This document shows positions 18,402 through 26,111 of a DNA stretch of 64,000 nt, piece after piece. The stretch is taken from the NCBI RefSeq assembly GCF_043099285.1, contig NZ_CP170723.1, forward strand, positions 3,224,001 through 3,288,000. Reading direction: 5' to 3'. The first letter of the stretch is position 1, and every line of letters begins with the position of its first letter. This DNA is from Oryzobacter telluris (GTDB lineage Bacteria > Actinomycetota > Actinomycetes > Actinomycetales > Dermatophilaceae). Below the pieces are notes generated by a model. That model was not told the DNA's origin. It was given only the letters and a program-made list of their open reading frames with translations, and searched no databases. The translations under genes were made by a program, and so were the position numbers.

Positions 18402-19775
18402 ATGACGACCTCCGGCCTGACCTTCCCCGACGGCTTCGTCTGGGGCACCGCCACGGCGAGCTACCAGATCGAGGGAGCCCACGACGAGGACGGCCGCAGC
18501 CCCTCGATCTGGGACACCTTCAGCCGCACCCCGGGCAAGGTCCTGGGCGGCGACACCGGTGACGTGGCGTGCGACCACTACCACCGGTACCCGCAGGACG
18601 TCGCGTTGATGACCGAGCTCGGGCTCGACGCGTACCGCTTCTCCGTGGCGTGGCCGCGCGTCATCCCCACGGGCACCGGTGCGGTCAACGCCAAGGGCCT
18701 CGCGTTCTACGACCGACTCGTCGACACGTTGCTGGACAACGGGATCCGGCCGGTCGTCACGCTCTACCACTGGGACCTCCCCGAGGTCCTCGACCAGCAG
18801 GGCGGGTGGCTCAACCGCGACAGCGCGCAGTGGTACGCCGAGTACGCCGCCGCCACGGTCGCGGCCCTCGGTGACCGCGTCACCAACTGGACCACCTTCA
18901 ACGAGCCGTGGTGCTCGTCCATCCTCAGCTACGCCATCGGCGCCCACGCGCCGGGCCACCACGACGGCGCCGAGTCGCTCGTCGCGGCGCACCACCTGAT
19001 GCTGGCCCACGGCACCGCGGTCCCCGTCATCCGCGAGCACGCCCCGGGCGCCGAGGTCTCCATCACCCTCAACCCCACCCACGTCTGGGGCCCCGAGGAC
19101 GGCGACGAGGCCGACGCCGACGCCGTGCGCCGGGCCGACAACGCCCTCAACGGGATCTTCTTCGGGCCGATCTTCCACGGCGCGTACCCCGAGGGCTTCC
19201 TCGACGACACGGCCTACCTCACCGACCACGCCTTCATCCACGAGGGCGACCTCGAGACCATCTCGGCGCCGCTCGACAACCTCGGCGTCAACAACTACTT
19301 CCCCACCCGGGTTCGCGCCGCGCGCGACGGCGAGGAGGGCAACACCCCGATCCCCGGCGGGCAGAAGGTCATCGAGGTCGCGCCGCGCCCGCCGCTCACC
19401 GGCATCGGCTGGGAGCAGTCACCGGAGGCGCACCGCCTCATCATCGAGCGGTCGGCGCGCGAGTCGGGCCTGCCGCTCTACATCACCGAGAACGGGTCGG
19501 CGTGGCCCGACACCGTCGACGCCGACGGCCAGGTCCACGACGCCGACCGCGTCGCCTACCTGCAGGGGCACCTCGGTGCGGTGTCCGACGCCATCGCCGG
19601 CGGGGTCGACGTGCGCGGGTACTTCGCCTGGTCGCTGCTCGACAACTTCGAGTGGGCGTACGGCTACAGCCAGCGGTTCGGCATCGTGCACGTCGACTAC
19701 GACACCCAGGTCCGCACCATCAAGGACTCCGGCCGCGAGTACGCGCGCATCATCGCCGAGCACAAGGACGCGTGA
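18402..19775 (+). CDS. Glycoside hydrolase family 1 beta-glucosidase
   Basis: This 457-residue intracellular retaining glycosidase hydrolyses beta-glucosides or related disaccharides. The acid/base glutamate is in TTFNEPWC and the nucleophile glutamate in LYITENGSAW. The start region FPDGFVWGTATASYQIEG is diagnostic, as is the end GYFAWSLLDNFEWAYGY. An in-frame GTG at 18393 is an alternative start. It has no signal peptide. It lies 10 nt after the MOSC gene on the same strand and may be the last gene of that run. It is convergent with the four-CSD gene, which ends 18 bp away. Confidence 0.95.
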   Translation: MTTSGLTFPDGFVWGTATASYQIEGAHDEDGRSPSIWDTFSRTPGKVLGGDTGDVACDHYHRYPQDVALMTELGLDAYRFSVAWPRVIPTGTGAVNAKGLAFYDRLVDTLLDNGIRPVVTLYHWDLPEVLDQQGGWLNRDSAQWYAEYAAATVAALGDRVTNWTTFNEPWCSSILSYAIGAHAPGHHDGAESLVAAHHLMLAHGTAVPVIREHAPGAEVSITLNPTHVWGPEDGDEADADAVRRADNALNGIFFGPIFHGAYPEGFLDDTAYLTDHAFIHEGDLETISAPLDNLGVNNYFPTRVRAARDGEEGNTPIPGGQKVIEVAPRPPLTGIGWEQSPEAHRLIIERSARESGLPLYITENGSAWPDTVDADGQVHDADRVAYLQGHLGAVSDAIAGGVDVRGYFAWSLLDNFEWAYGYSQRFGIVHVDYDTQVRTIKDSGREYARIIAEHKDA

Positions 19776-19793
19776 GGACGCCGGGCGGCTCGC

Positions 19794-20738
19794 TCAGACC
19801 CGTTCGACGCGGTCGGCCTGCGGCCCGCGGTCGCTCTGTCGTACCTGGAACCGGACCCGATCACCGCTCTGCAGCGCCTCGGCGCCCCTGATGACCGACA
19901 CGTGCACGAACAGGTCCGGTCCTCCCGCGTCCGGGGAGATGAAGCCGAAGCCGCGCTCCGCGTCGTAGCGCGCGACCACTCCCTCGCCCCCGCGCGCCGG
20001 GACGTCGGACGCCCGCTGGTGTCCCGGCCGAGCGCGGCTCGGCGACGACGCGGGCGCGCGCCGCGGCGTCGAGCCGCGGGCGAGCCGCACGTCGCGAGCC
20101 TGCGGCCCCTTCTCGCTCATGACGACGTCGTACGTCACCCGGTCCCCCTCGCCCAGCTCGAAGACTCCGTCGGCCAGGTCCCGGACGTGGGCGAAGACAT
20201 CGGGGCCGCCCGAGTCGGGGGTGACGAACCCGAAGCCCTTGTCCACGTCGTACCAGGACACGGTGCCGTCCGCCCCGTCGGATGGCACGGCCGGCTGCGC
20301 GGCCTGGGCACCCAGCGGGAGCAGGTGGTCGGCCAGCGGCCCCTTCACCCCGTCGACGACGAGGAACGCCACCCGCTGCCCCTCCGAGAGCACGCCACCG
20401 CCCACGATGGCCGAGCTGTGCACGAAGACCTCGGCGCCGCCGCCGTCGGGCGAGGCGAAGCCGTACCCCTTGGCCGGCTCGTACCAGGCGACGGTGCCGA
20501 GCACGCCCAGCGGTGTGTCGGCGGACTGGTCGGCCGTGACCCGGACTCGGCGGGCCTGCGGGCCACGGTCCCCCTCGCCGATCTCGAACTCGACGACCTG
20601 CCCCTCCCGGAGCAGCTTCGTCGCGTCGTTGCTGACGATCTCGGAGGCGTGCACGTACAGGTCCTCGGCGTCCGGCCCGAGGGCGATGAAGCCGAATCCC
20701 CGGTCGGCGTCGAACCAGCGAACGGTTCCCTCGGTCAC
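19794..20738 (-). CDS. Protein with four tandem cold-shock domains
   Basis: This 314-residue protein is built from four CspA-like OB folds: ~2-67, 79-142, 157-219 and 252-314. Every copy keeps RNP1 (RGFGFI, KGYGFA, KGFGFV, RGFGFI) and an RNP2-like DLYVH/EVFVH/DVFAH/DLFVH, so all four could bind single-stranded nucleic acid. Repeats 3 and 4 are linked by a ~30-residue basic Ser/Pro/Arg-rich spacer. Bacterial CSPs are normally a single ~67-residue domain. GTG 20738 has AAGGAG 6 nt upstream. It stands alone, convergent with the glucosidase gene. RNA chaperone or translation regulator is the inferred role. Confidence 0.93.
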   Translation of the reverse strand: MTEGTVRWFDADRGFGFIALGPDAEDLYVHASEIVSNDATKLLREGQVVEFEIGEGDRGPQARRVRVTADQSADTPLGVLGTVAWYEPAKGYGFASPDGGGAEVFVHSSAIVGGGVLSEGQRVAFLVVDGVKGPLADHLLPLGAQAAQPAVPSDGADGTVSWYDVDKGFGFVTPDSGGPDVFAHVRDLADGVFELGEGDRVTYDVVMSEKGPQARDVRLARGSTPRRAPASSPSRARPGHQRASDVPARGGEGVVARYDAERGFGFISPDAGGPDLFVHVSVIRGAEALQSGDRVRFQVRQSDRGPQADRVERV

Positions 20739-20905
20739 GGCTGACTCCTTGTCGAAGCGACGGTCGGTGTTCCCCCATTGTCCCCCGGCGGGACCGCGAC
20801 CAGCGCCCGGCCCCGGACGATGCCCGCACCGTCGTGACCCGTGCCCGACAGCGACCTCCACGGCCCGATGCCCCCGGACCGCGTCACATCGGCTTCGATG
20901 GGGGC

Positions 20906-21277
20906 ATGACCACACGGCTCGAGCAGCAGTACCCGAGGGTCGCTGCCTGGCTCCGGACGGTGCCTCAAGGCCAGCAGGCCGAGCTCGTCCGTCGGCTGGC
21001 TCTCCATGCGGCCCGCAGCGCCGGCCTCGCTGTGCCCGACGAAGGAACGGACCTCGTGGAATGGTCTGCCGCCCTCGACGAGCGCGGCTGGACGCAGGAC
21101 GACGACGGCGACTGGAGCCAGGCCCCGAGCGACTTCGTGCGTGCGCGGGCCGCCTCCGCGGTTCGCCACGCTGCCGGAGCCACGTCGGCAACGAACACCG
21201 ACGAGTCCCTGTACGAGTCCATCGCGGCGCTGGGCATCGACGCCGTTCGAGCAGAGCTCGGTCTGGCAGCGCCATAG
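20906..21277 (+). CDS. Hypothetical protein (123 aa)
   Basis: The protein is helical, acidic in its middle and C-terminal part, with no signal peptide or membrane segment. Notable stretches are LVEWSAALDERGWTQDDDGDW and YESIAALGIDAVRAELGLA. No family is recognised. The start at ATG 20906 follows GATGGGGGC (weak site); an in-frame GTG at 20834 would add 24 residues. It opens the patchy region that continues to about 25.6 kb. Confidence 0.6.
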   Translation: MTTRLEQQYPRVAAWLRTVPQGQQAELVRRLALHAARSAGLAVPDEGTDLVEWSAALDERGWTQDDDGDWSQAPSDFVRARAASAVRHAAGATSATNTDESLYESIAALGIDAVRAELGLAAP

Positions 21278-21309
21278 CGGTTGGCCACGCCCTCCCGTCG
21301 GCAGGTCGG

Positions 21310-21438
21310 TCAGCGCAGCAGCCTGTTCGCCGTCCTGGCGAGCTCGCTGTCCCGATCGGCGACGGCCGCCTGGTACTCCGCATCGGCGTCGAGCTCCGTC
21401 ATGAACTCCCCGGCCGACTTCGGCTTCCTCCCGCTCAT
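21310..21438 (-). CDS. Small hypothetical protein (42 aa)
   Basis: This short frame is read from ATG 21438. Its product begins MSGRKPKSAGEFMTELDADA, continues EYQAAVADRDSELARTANRL and ends at TGA. It is highly charged and helical, with an amphipathic pattern expected of a short regulatory or interaction peptide. The composition is protein-like, and an AGGTCG sequence lies ~7 nt upstream. It is convergent with the 123-residue hypothetical gene. No known family is assigned. Confidence 0.5.
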   Translation of the reverse strand: MSGRKPKSAGEFMTELDADAEYQAAVADRDSELARTANRLLR

Positions 21439-21536
21439 CACGTCGACCTAGGGCCGGCCCCGACGAACCCAGTGCCACGCCGACACGAACATCCGGCTGT
21501 GTTCCGCCACGCAGTGCGGCGGGTGGGGTCGTCGTG

Positions 21537-22055
21537 TCAGTGGCGGACCTGGAGTCCCGCCTCCGCGAGGGCGCGCAGGTGGATGCCCGTGAAGACGGTC
21601 AGTCGTTCGAGGTCATCACGCCGGAGGGATGAAGCGGGCACCAGCAGGCGATGCGAGATCTCGAACTGAGGGTCCCAGTCGAGGATCGTGACATCCGCTC
21701 GCCACAGTGAGCGCACGAGGACGAGCCCGAGTTCGTCGCCCGCAACGCATTCGCTTCGTGCGTAGCCCAGCAGCTGCGATTCGGTCACCTCGACGCACGC
21801 CTCCTCGCGCACCTCGCGACGCAACGTCTGCTCGTCCGTCTCGTCGCCCTCGGGGCGTCCCGCCGGCAAATCCCACCGTTCGCCGTCCGGGCTGATGAGC
21901 ACGAGCGTTTCGTCGGGCCCCAGGCACACGCCCGCCGATCCGTGCCGCGTGCCTGCCGGCTGGTCCAAGGGGCGGTGCCACGAGACCAGCCAATCCTGAT
22001 CGGCCGACCGAATGCGTCTCTGTTGCCCGTCGATGGCGGGGTGGTCCAACGGCAC
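21537..22055 (-). CDS. Nudix hydrolase, variant box
   Basis: This is a 172-residue Nudix-fold protein. The box is G66...E72, R80-E81-V82-R83-E84-E85 with the usual glycine replaced by cysteine (C87). The central sheet precedes it (TLVLISPDGERWDLPAGRPE). The N-terminus (VSWHRPLDQPAGTRHGS) suggests a short substrate-recognition extension. It is not close to the other Nudix gene in the window. Substrate unknown. It lies at the left of the small-gene island. Confidence 0.85.
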   Translation of the reverse strand: MPLDHPAIDGQQRRIRSADQDWLVSWHRPLDQPAGTRHGSAGVCLGPDETLVLISPDGERWDLPAGRPEGDETDEQTLRREVREEACVEVTESQLLGYARSECVAGDELGLVLVRSLWRADVTILDWDPQFEISHRLLVPASSLRRDDLERLTVFTGIHLRALAEAGLQVRH

Positions 22056-22145
22056 CCGAACAGGCTAGTTGCCCCGGTCGTCATGGCTGCTCACGGAAGC
22101 CCGCGAGCGCGGGTCGCGGCCAGGTGAGTGCGTGACGGGGTCCGG

Positions 22146-22346
22146 TCAGTTTCGTTTCCGATGATCGTCTGCCCAGACGCGAAGGTCTCGGAAGTCGATG
22201 ACAGACAGATGAGCGGCCACGATGAACTGGGCCAGATCGCCCTCGCTCACCTCCCAGATGTCTTCCATGATCGCGTCCGACGGAAGCATCAGCTCTGGGT
22301 CAATCTCGAAGGTGGGTGGCTGCAGTACCGGCAGTGTGGTCTGCAC
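22146..22346 (-). CDS. Small hypothetical protein (66 aa)
   Basis: The reading frame ends PTFEIDPELMLPSDAIMEDIWEV cut after ELMLPSDAIM for brevity; the remainder (SEGDLAQFIVAAHLSVID, then FRDLRVWADDHRKRN) looks like genuine protein rather than a high-GC shadow. GTG 22346 is a possible start, though GAGGA sits too close to it, and upstream starts would overlap the divergent membrane gene. It could be an acidic small partner of that divergent gene; no family is recognised. Confidence 0.45.
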   Translation of the reverse strand: MQTTLPVLQPPTFEIDPELMLPSDAIMEDIWEVSEGDLAQFIVAAHLSVIDFRDLRVWADDHRKRN

Positions 22347-22482
22347 TTCCTCGCCCGCCCCGAGACGACCGCGCGGACCACTGGCAAACGCCAAGTCCCC
22401 GCCCAAGAAGCACGAGCCGATTACGCTCCCACAGGTGCGACTGATCTCGGCTGTCCTGGGCTTTGTCCTGAGGAAGCTGGGC

Positions 22483-23937
22483 GTGCTGATGGCCACGGTG
22501 CTCGCCATGTTCCTCGTCTATCTCCTGCTCCAGGTCGTCGCCCCGCCGCTGCGGCAGGCCGTGGCGGACCGGGATCGGCTCGAACGCGTGTCTTCCGAGC
22601 GAGCGACCCTCGAAGCGGACCTCGCGCGTCTGACGCGCGAGGTCGAGGGCAGCCGGCAAGCGACGATCGAGCGGATAGGGGCCCGGGTCAATGCCGAGAT
22701 CGAGAGCGGGCGTCGCACTGTCGCAGACAAGGCGAGCGAGATCGACCGTCTGCGCGCAGAGCGTGATGATGTCTGCGGCTTCTGGAGCAAGGTCGGTGAC
22801 CTTCTCACCAGGGCGAATGTGTGCGAGAAGGCCGAGGTTGCCGTCAGGAAGGCCGACGAGGCACTCGACACCCTGGAAGCCAACCTCGAACGTGCCAAGG
22901 AGGACGCGGCAGTCATCGGCGACTCGGGCCTGACCGTCCAGCAAAAGCTCGATCGACTCGGCGAAGGCGCTGACCAGAGCTTGGAGCGAGACATCGCCAA
23001 CAAGGAGTCAGAGCTGAGCCAGAAGAAGGCCGAGGAGGTGAGCTTGCAGGAGGCTCGACGCTCCGGGGCTGGGTGGGTCGTGGAGCAATGGTCCCGGTCG
23101 TGGAGGTGGCTGGCCGGGATTGCCTTGCTCGTCATGCTCATGCCGCCGGTCCTGCGCACCGTCAGCTACTTCTTGTTGATGCCGATCGTGAAGCGACTGC
23201 AGAAACCCTTGAACCTCGTCTCCGGGTTCGAGCACACGACGGCCAGCCTTCGCAACACCTTGGCGCAGCGGACCATGACCGTTGACCTGGGCGCCGGCGA
23301 AGTGTTGTCGGCCCGGTCGGAGCATGTTCGGCCGGTGCAAGGAAGGATCCGCAGCCGCCTCCTGTACGACTGGACGTCGCCGTTCATCAGCTTCTCAGCC
23401 GGTCTATACGGCCTCAGTCGAGTCACCGGAGAGGAGGGTGCGCTCACCTCCGCGACCCTGGCGACTCCAAACGACCCCAACTCGTACCTGATGCGCATCG
23501 ACTTCGAGAACCACCCAGGCGTGGTGATGCGTCCCCGCCATATCGTTGGGGTCATTGGCTCCCCCAGTCTGGAGACGACATGGAGGTGGGGTGTTCAGGC
23601 GCTCGCCCGGTGGCAAGTGCGGTACATCTCGTTCGCCGGCAGCGGAAGTCTGATCGTCCAGGGCAGCGGCGACGTCGTGGCGACGAACCCACGCGGTGGA
23701 ACCACGAAGATCGAGCAGAACCTGATGATGGGCTTCGACTCTCGCCTGGCCGTGACGGTCAACCGCACTGAGGTCTTCTGGCCGTACCTGTGGGGCAGGA
23801 CCCCACTTGTCGACGATGAGTTCTCCGGGGATGAGCCGCTCTTCTGGCAGAAGTCCACTGATGACGGTCCGCGCAACCCGGTCGCGAAGACGTTCGACGC
23901 CCTCTTCTCCGGGCTCGGCAAGGTGCTGGGGTTCTGA
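22483..23937 (+). CDS. TM - coiled coil - TM protein with AIM24-like C-terminal domain
   Basis: This is a 484-residue protein of unknown function. GTG 22483 is chosen because GAGGAAG lies 6 nt upstream; longer in-frame starts to 22222 run through sequence antisense to another gene. Layout: membrane helix ~3-20; long charged coiled coil ~23-195 with two cysteines (C98, C114); second membrane helix(es) ~208-236; C-terminal ~240 residues rich in beta strands. The end (SGSLIVQGSGDVV...GGTTKIEQNLMMGFDSRLAVTVN, spaced) resembles AIM24/TerD-like beta-sandwich proteins. The topology would place the coiled coil outside and the C-terminal domain inside the cell. Family match is tentative. Confidence 0.75.
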   Translation: MLMATVLAMFLVYLLLQVVAPPLRQAVADRDRLERVSSERATLEADLARLTREVEGSRQATIERIGARVNAEIESGRRTVADKASEIDRLRAERDDVCGFWSKVGDLLTRANVCEKAEVAVRKADEALDTLEANLERAKEDAAVIGDSGLTVQQKLDRLGEGADQSLERDIANKESELSQKKAEEVSLQEARRSGAGWVVEQWSRSWRWLAGIALLVMLMPPVLRTVSYFLLMPIVKRLQKPLNLVSGFEHTTASLRNTLAQRTMTVDLGAGEVLSARSEHVRPVQGRIRSRLLYDWTSPFISFSAGLYGLSRVTGEEGALTSATLATPNDPNSYLMRIDFENHPGVVMRPRHIVGVIGSPSLETTWRWGVQALARWQVRYISFAGSGSLIVQGSGDVVATNPRGGTTKIEQNLMMGFDSRLAVTVNRTEVFWPYLWGRTPLVDDEFSGDEPLFWQKSTDDGPRNPVAKTFDALFSGLGKVLGF

Positions 23938-23978
23938 TCCCCGCAACCGTCTCGGTCGCGAGGCTGCGACCCTGAAGT

Positions 23979-24015
23979 GATCCAAGGCCCGACGCCCATC
24001 CGGCCACCTTGGATC
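23979..24015. terminator. Hairpin between convergent genes, bidirectional terminator
   Basis: A perfect 9-bp stem (GATCCAAGG / CCTTGGATC at 23979-23987 and 24007-24015) encloses a 19-nt loop. It lies midway between the ends of the coiled-coil gene (+) and the APH-like gene (-), the expected place for a shared terminator. Confidence 0.6.
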
Positions 24016-24060
24016 CCGGTACGCCGTCGCCCAGGAGGGAGCTGCTCGCGCAGGAGCCGC

Positions 24061-24792
24061 TCATCCCCGAAGCTGCGGACCCTTTCGCCACTGCTGGGGC
24101 CACCCGTCGTCGACCCACTGCGCCTGAGGCATGACCCCTTGTGCTCCCAGGTGGATGACTTCGTCAACCGCCTGTCTTCTCCTGAACGCGACCGCCTCGA
24201 GCACGTCGAACGGCTCCGTCCAGCCGTACCCCTCGAGGAAGGCGTCGATGCGCGCCCTCGCGTCGACATTGATCGGCAGCCCCCGGCGAGCCAGTTCGGC
24301 GTCGTCGTCGTCGAAAGGGGCGAACCAGTACAGGGCGTACGCGATGTCACTGGTCGGTGGAGCCGGGCGCGCCACGTCCCAATCGAACAGCCCGACAGCA
24401 GCACCGTCCCGCCACGCGAAGTTCGGTGGCTTCGGGTCGCCGTGGCAGATCGTAGGACCGCCCTCAGAACCCACCGCCCATCGAGCGCTCGGCGGTGGCA
24501 CCCATCCCCGCGTCGCCTCATGGACCGCGCGCAACAGCGCACCCGCTGACCTGACCGCTCCCACTGAGACCTGGTGGGGCCACGCCTCATCACCGGCAGC
24601 ACCCGGCACGAACCGCACCTGCTCGACCGACCCCTCGATGCCCAAGGGCTCCGGCACCGGCAGACCCGCCGCACGGAGGTGGCTCAACAGCGAGTGCACC
24701 GTCTCGGTCCATGGGGCCGCCGGCCGACGCACGACGTCTCCACAGATACTCACTCTCTGCGCGCCACCCACGACACTGACGCTAACGCTCAC
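24061..24792 (-). CDS. APH-family phosphotransferase
   Basis: This 243-residue kinase-fold protein is of the aminoglycoside/choline phosphotransferase superfamily. Catalytic motif HGDPKPPNF gives H117, D119 and N124, and the metal-binding D137 is in LFDWDVA. The N-lobe is short and lacks an obvious catalytic-lysine strand, so it is smaller than typical APH(3') enzymes (~265). The GTG start lies in an AT-poor region. Small-molecule kinase function is likely; antibiotic resistance cannot be concluded. Confidence 0.85.
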   Translation of the reverse strand: MSVSVSVVGGAQRVSICGDVVRRPAAPWTETVHSLLSHLRAAGLPVPEPLGIEGSVEQVRFVPGAAGDEAWPHQVSVGAVRSAGALLRAVHEATRGWVPPPSARWAVGSEGGPTICHGDPKPPNFAWRDGAAVGLFDWDVARPAPPTSDIAYALYWFAPFDDDDAELARRGLPINVDARARIDAFLEGYGWTEPFDVLEAVAFRRRQAVDEVIHLGAQGVMPQAQWVDDGWPQQWRKGPQLRG

Positions 24793-24828
24793 GCGGTCCC
24801 CACGCCCGAGACGACGCCGGGACAGAGC

Positions 24829-25083
24829 TCAGTCCGTGGGGACGGGAACCTCGCTCACCGGAGTCACGGTGCTTGTACAGCTCGTGAAGCCGGGTCTCAG
24901 GAACCGGTGGATGGTGTCGACATCAACCGCGTCGACGACATAGAAGAGGGTGTGCTGGGCGTTTGCGCCGTATCGACCGATCAACCGGAGGCCCTCGACA
25001 TCGGCGTCGTAGAGCGAGTTGGAGCCCCCCTCACCGATCGGACAGGACTCAGGACGGTGAACCTGGGTGATGTGAAAAAGCAC
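24829..25083 (-). CDS. Small hypothetical protein (84 aa), possible dimeric alpha-beta barrel
   Basis: GTG 25083 has AAGGAGG 4 nt upstream. The sequence runs LFHITQVHRPESCPIGEGGS, then ADVEGLRLIGRYGANAQHTL and FYVVDAVDVDTIHRFLRPGF, alternating strand and helix as in DUF3303/muconolactone-isomerase-like ferredoxin folds. It has no membrane segment. It is read in the same direction as the upstream decayed VOC gene and 36 bp before the APH gene. The family call is weak. Confidence 0.6.
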   Translation of the reverse strand: MLFHITQVHRPESCPIGEGGSNSLYDADVEGLRLIGRYGANAQHTLFYVVDAVDVDTIHRFLRPGFTSCTSTVTPVSEVPVPTD

Positions 25084-25269
25084 CAGTCCTCCTTGTGCCG
25101 CGGCTGGGATGCGCCGCAGTCCATCGTGGCCCGTTTTGGCGGCGATGTCACCGGTCCTCGGAACGTCAGAGCGCGTCCCTGTGGACACTCGACACGCGCT
25201 TGCCCGATCGCTGCGGTTTCCTCCTGCGGCGACTCGACGCGTTCATTGCGGCATGCGCGGACGAGCCCT

Positions 25270-25362
25270 TCAGGGTTCGACGCAGAACTCGTTGCCCTCG
25301 GGATCGGCCATCACGAGGCGACCATGCTCGACGTTACGACGTGCCTGTGCGGTCCTGGTGTT
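25270..25362 (-). pseudogene. Decayed VOC/glyoxalase-family C-terminus
   Basis: In this frame the last residues read VEHGRLVMADPEGNEFCVEP followed by TGA, which is the classic C-terminal signature of VOC (glyoxalase/bleomycin-resistance-like) proteins. Upstream of about 25362 the frame is lost and no VOC N-terminal half could be found, so this is a remnant of a gene deleted or rearranged at its 5' end. It marks past gene loss in the island. Confidence 0.6.
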
Positions 25363-25430
25363 CGCGTTGACCGAGCATGTGGCGCGATGCGCCATCCGCG
25401 GCAGATCCGGAAGTACCGCGCCACCACGGT

Positions 25431-25475
25431 GATGACGCAGAAGTCCACGCAGGGCGCAGGTACATCTGCGTCATC
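25431..25475. repeat. 11-bp perfect inverted repeat with 23-nt spacer
   Basis: GATGACGCAGA (25431-25441) and TCTGCGTCATC (25465-25475) are perfect inverted copies. A third partial copy (TTTCTGCGTCGTC) follows at about 25482. The repeat lies in a ~500-bp stretch (25084-25577) that otherwise contains only the VOC remnant. It might be an operator, a terminator stem or a scar of a lost element; sequence alone cannot decide. Confidence 0.5.
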
Positions 25476-25582
25476 TCGGAGTTTCTGCGTCGTCGCGGTG
25501 GTGGCGCGGACGTTGCGGCAACGAGCGACTTCGGCATGTCAGGGCGCCGATGTGCCATCCCTCGAGGGGACGGGGACGTGCC

Positions 25583-26011
25583 TCAGGCGGGCGTGCCAGT
25601 CACCGTGACGTCGATGTTGCCGCGGGTCGCCTTGCTGTAGGGGCAGGTCTCGTGGGCCCGCTCGGCGAGGCGCTGTGCGGTCTCGGCGTCGACTCCGGGG
25701 ATCGTGCTCGTGACCTCGGCCGCGATGCCGACGCCGGTCTCCGTGGTGCCCAACGAGACCGCGACGCGGGTCGTCGCCCCCGAGACGTCGATGCCCTCGG
25801 CTCGCGCGATCGTCGCCAGCGCGTTGTTGTAGCAGGCGGCGTAGCCGGCCGCGAAGAGCGACTCCGGGTTGGCCTTCGGGTTGGTCTTGCTGCCGGGCTT
25901 GCCCAGCGGCAGGTCGATGACGCCGTCCTCGGTCGTCGTGCGACCCTCACGGCCGCCGGTGGCGTTGGCGCCGATGGTGTACAGGGTGCGGGTCAGGGGC
26001 TCGTACGGCAC
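25583..26011 (-). CDS. ohr: OsmC/Ohr-family organic hydroperoxide resistance protein
   Basis: This 142-residue thiol peroxidase detoxifies organic hydroperoxides using lipoylated partners. Peroxidatic C60 (AAGYAACYNNAL) and resolving C123 (HETCPYSKATRGN) are present, as is the ANPESLFAAGYAACY signature. GTG 26011 has AGGAG with 6-nt spacing. No OhrR regulator is adjacent. It sits between the island and glmM. Confidence 0.93.
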   Translation of the reverse strand: MPYEPLTRTLYTIGANATGGREGRTTTEDGVIDLPLGKPGSKTNPKANPESLFAAGYAACYNNALATIARAEGIDVSGATTRVAVSLGTTETGVGIAAEVTSTIPGVDAETAQRLAERAHETCPYSKATRGNIDVTVTGTPA

Positions 26012-26111
26012 AGGGGTCTCCTGGGGTAAGTCGGGACGGGATTCCCCAGGGCCAACCAGCCTGCGCCACAAGTCCTTCCCGACAGGGCCGTGACACCGGA
26101 CACCGCGGACC

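Noticed and set aside
22222..22482. Upstream extension of the coiled-coil membrane gene to 22222
   Set aside because: The added residues are Ser/Gly/Pro-rich and run antisense to the 66-aa ORF; GTG 22483 has the better ribosome site.
24061..24792. Calling the APH-like gene an antibiotic-resistance gene
   Set aside because: Kinase motifs are present, but the N-lobe is short and nothing in the sequence indicates an aminoglycoside substrate.
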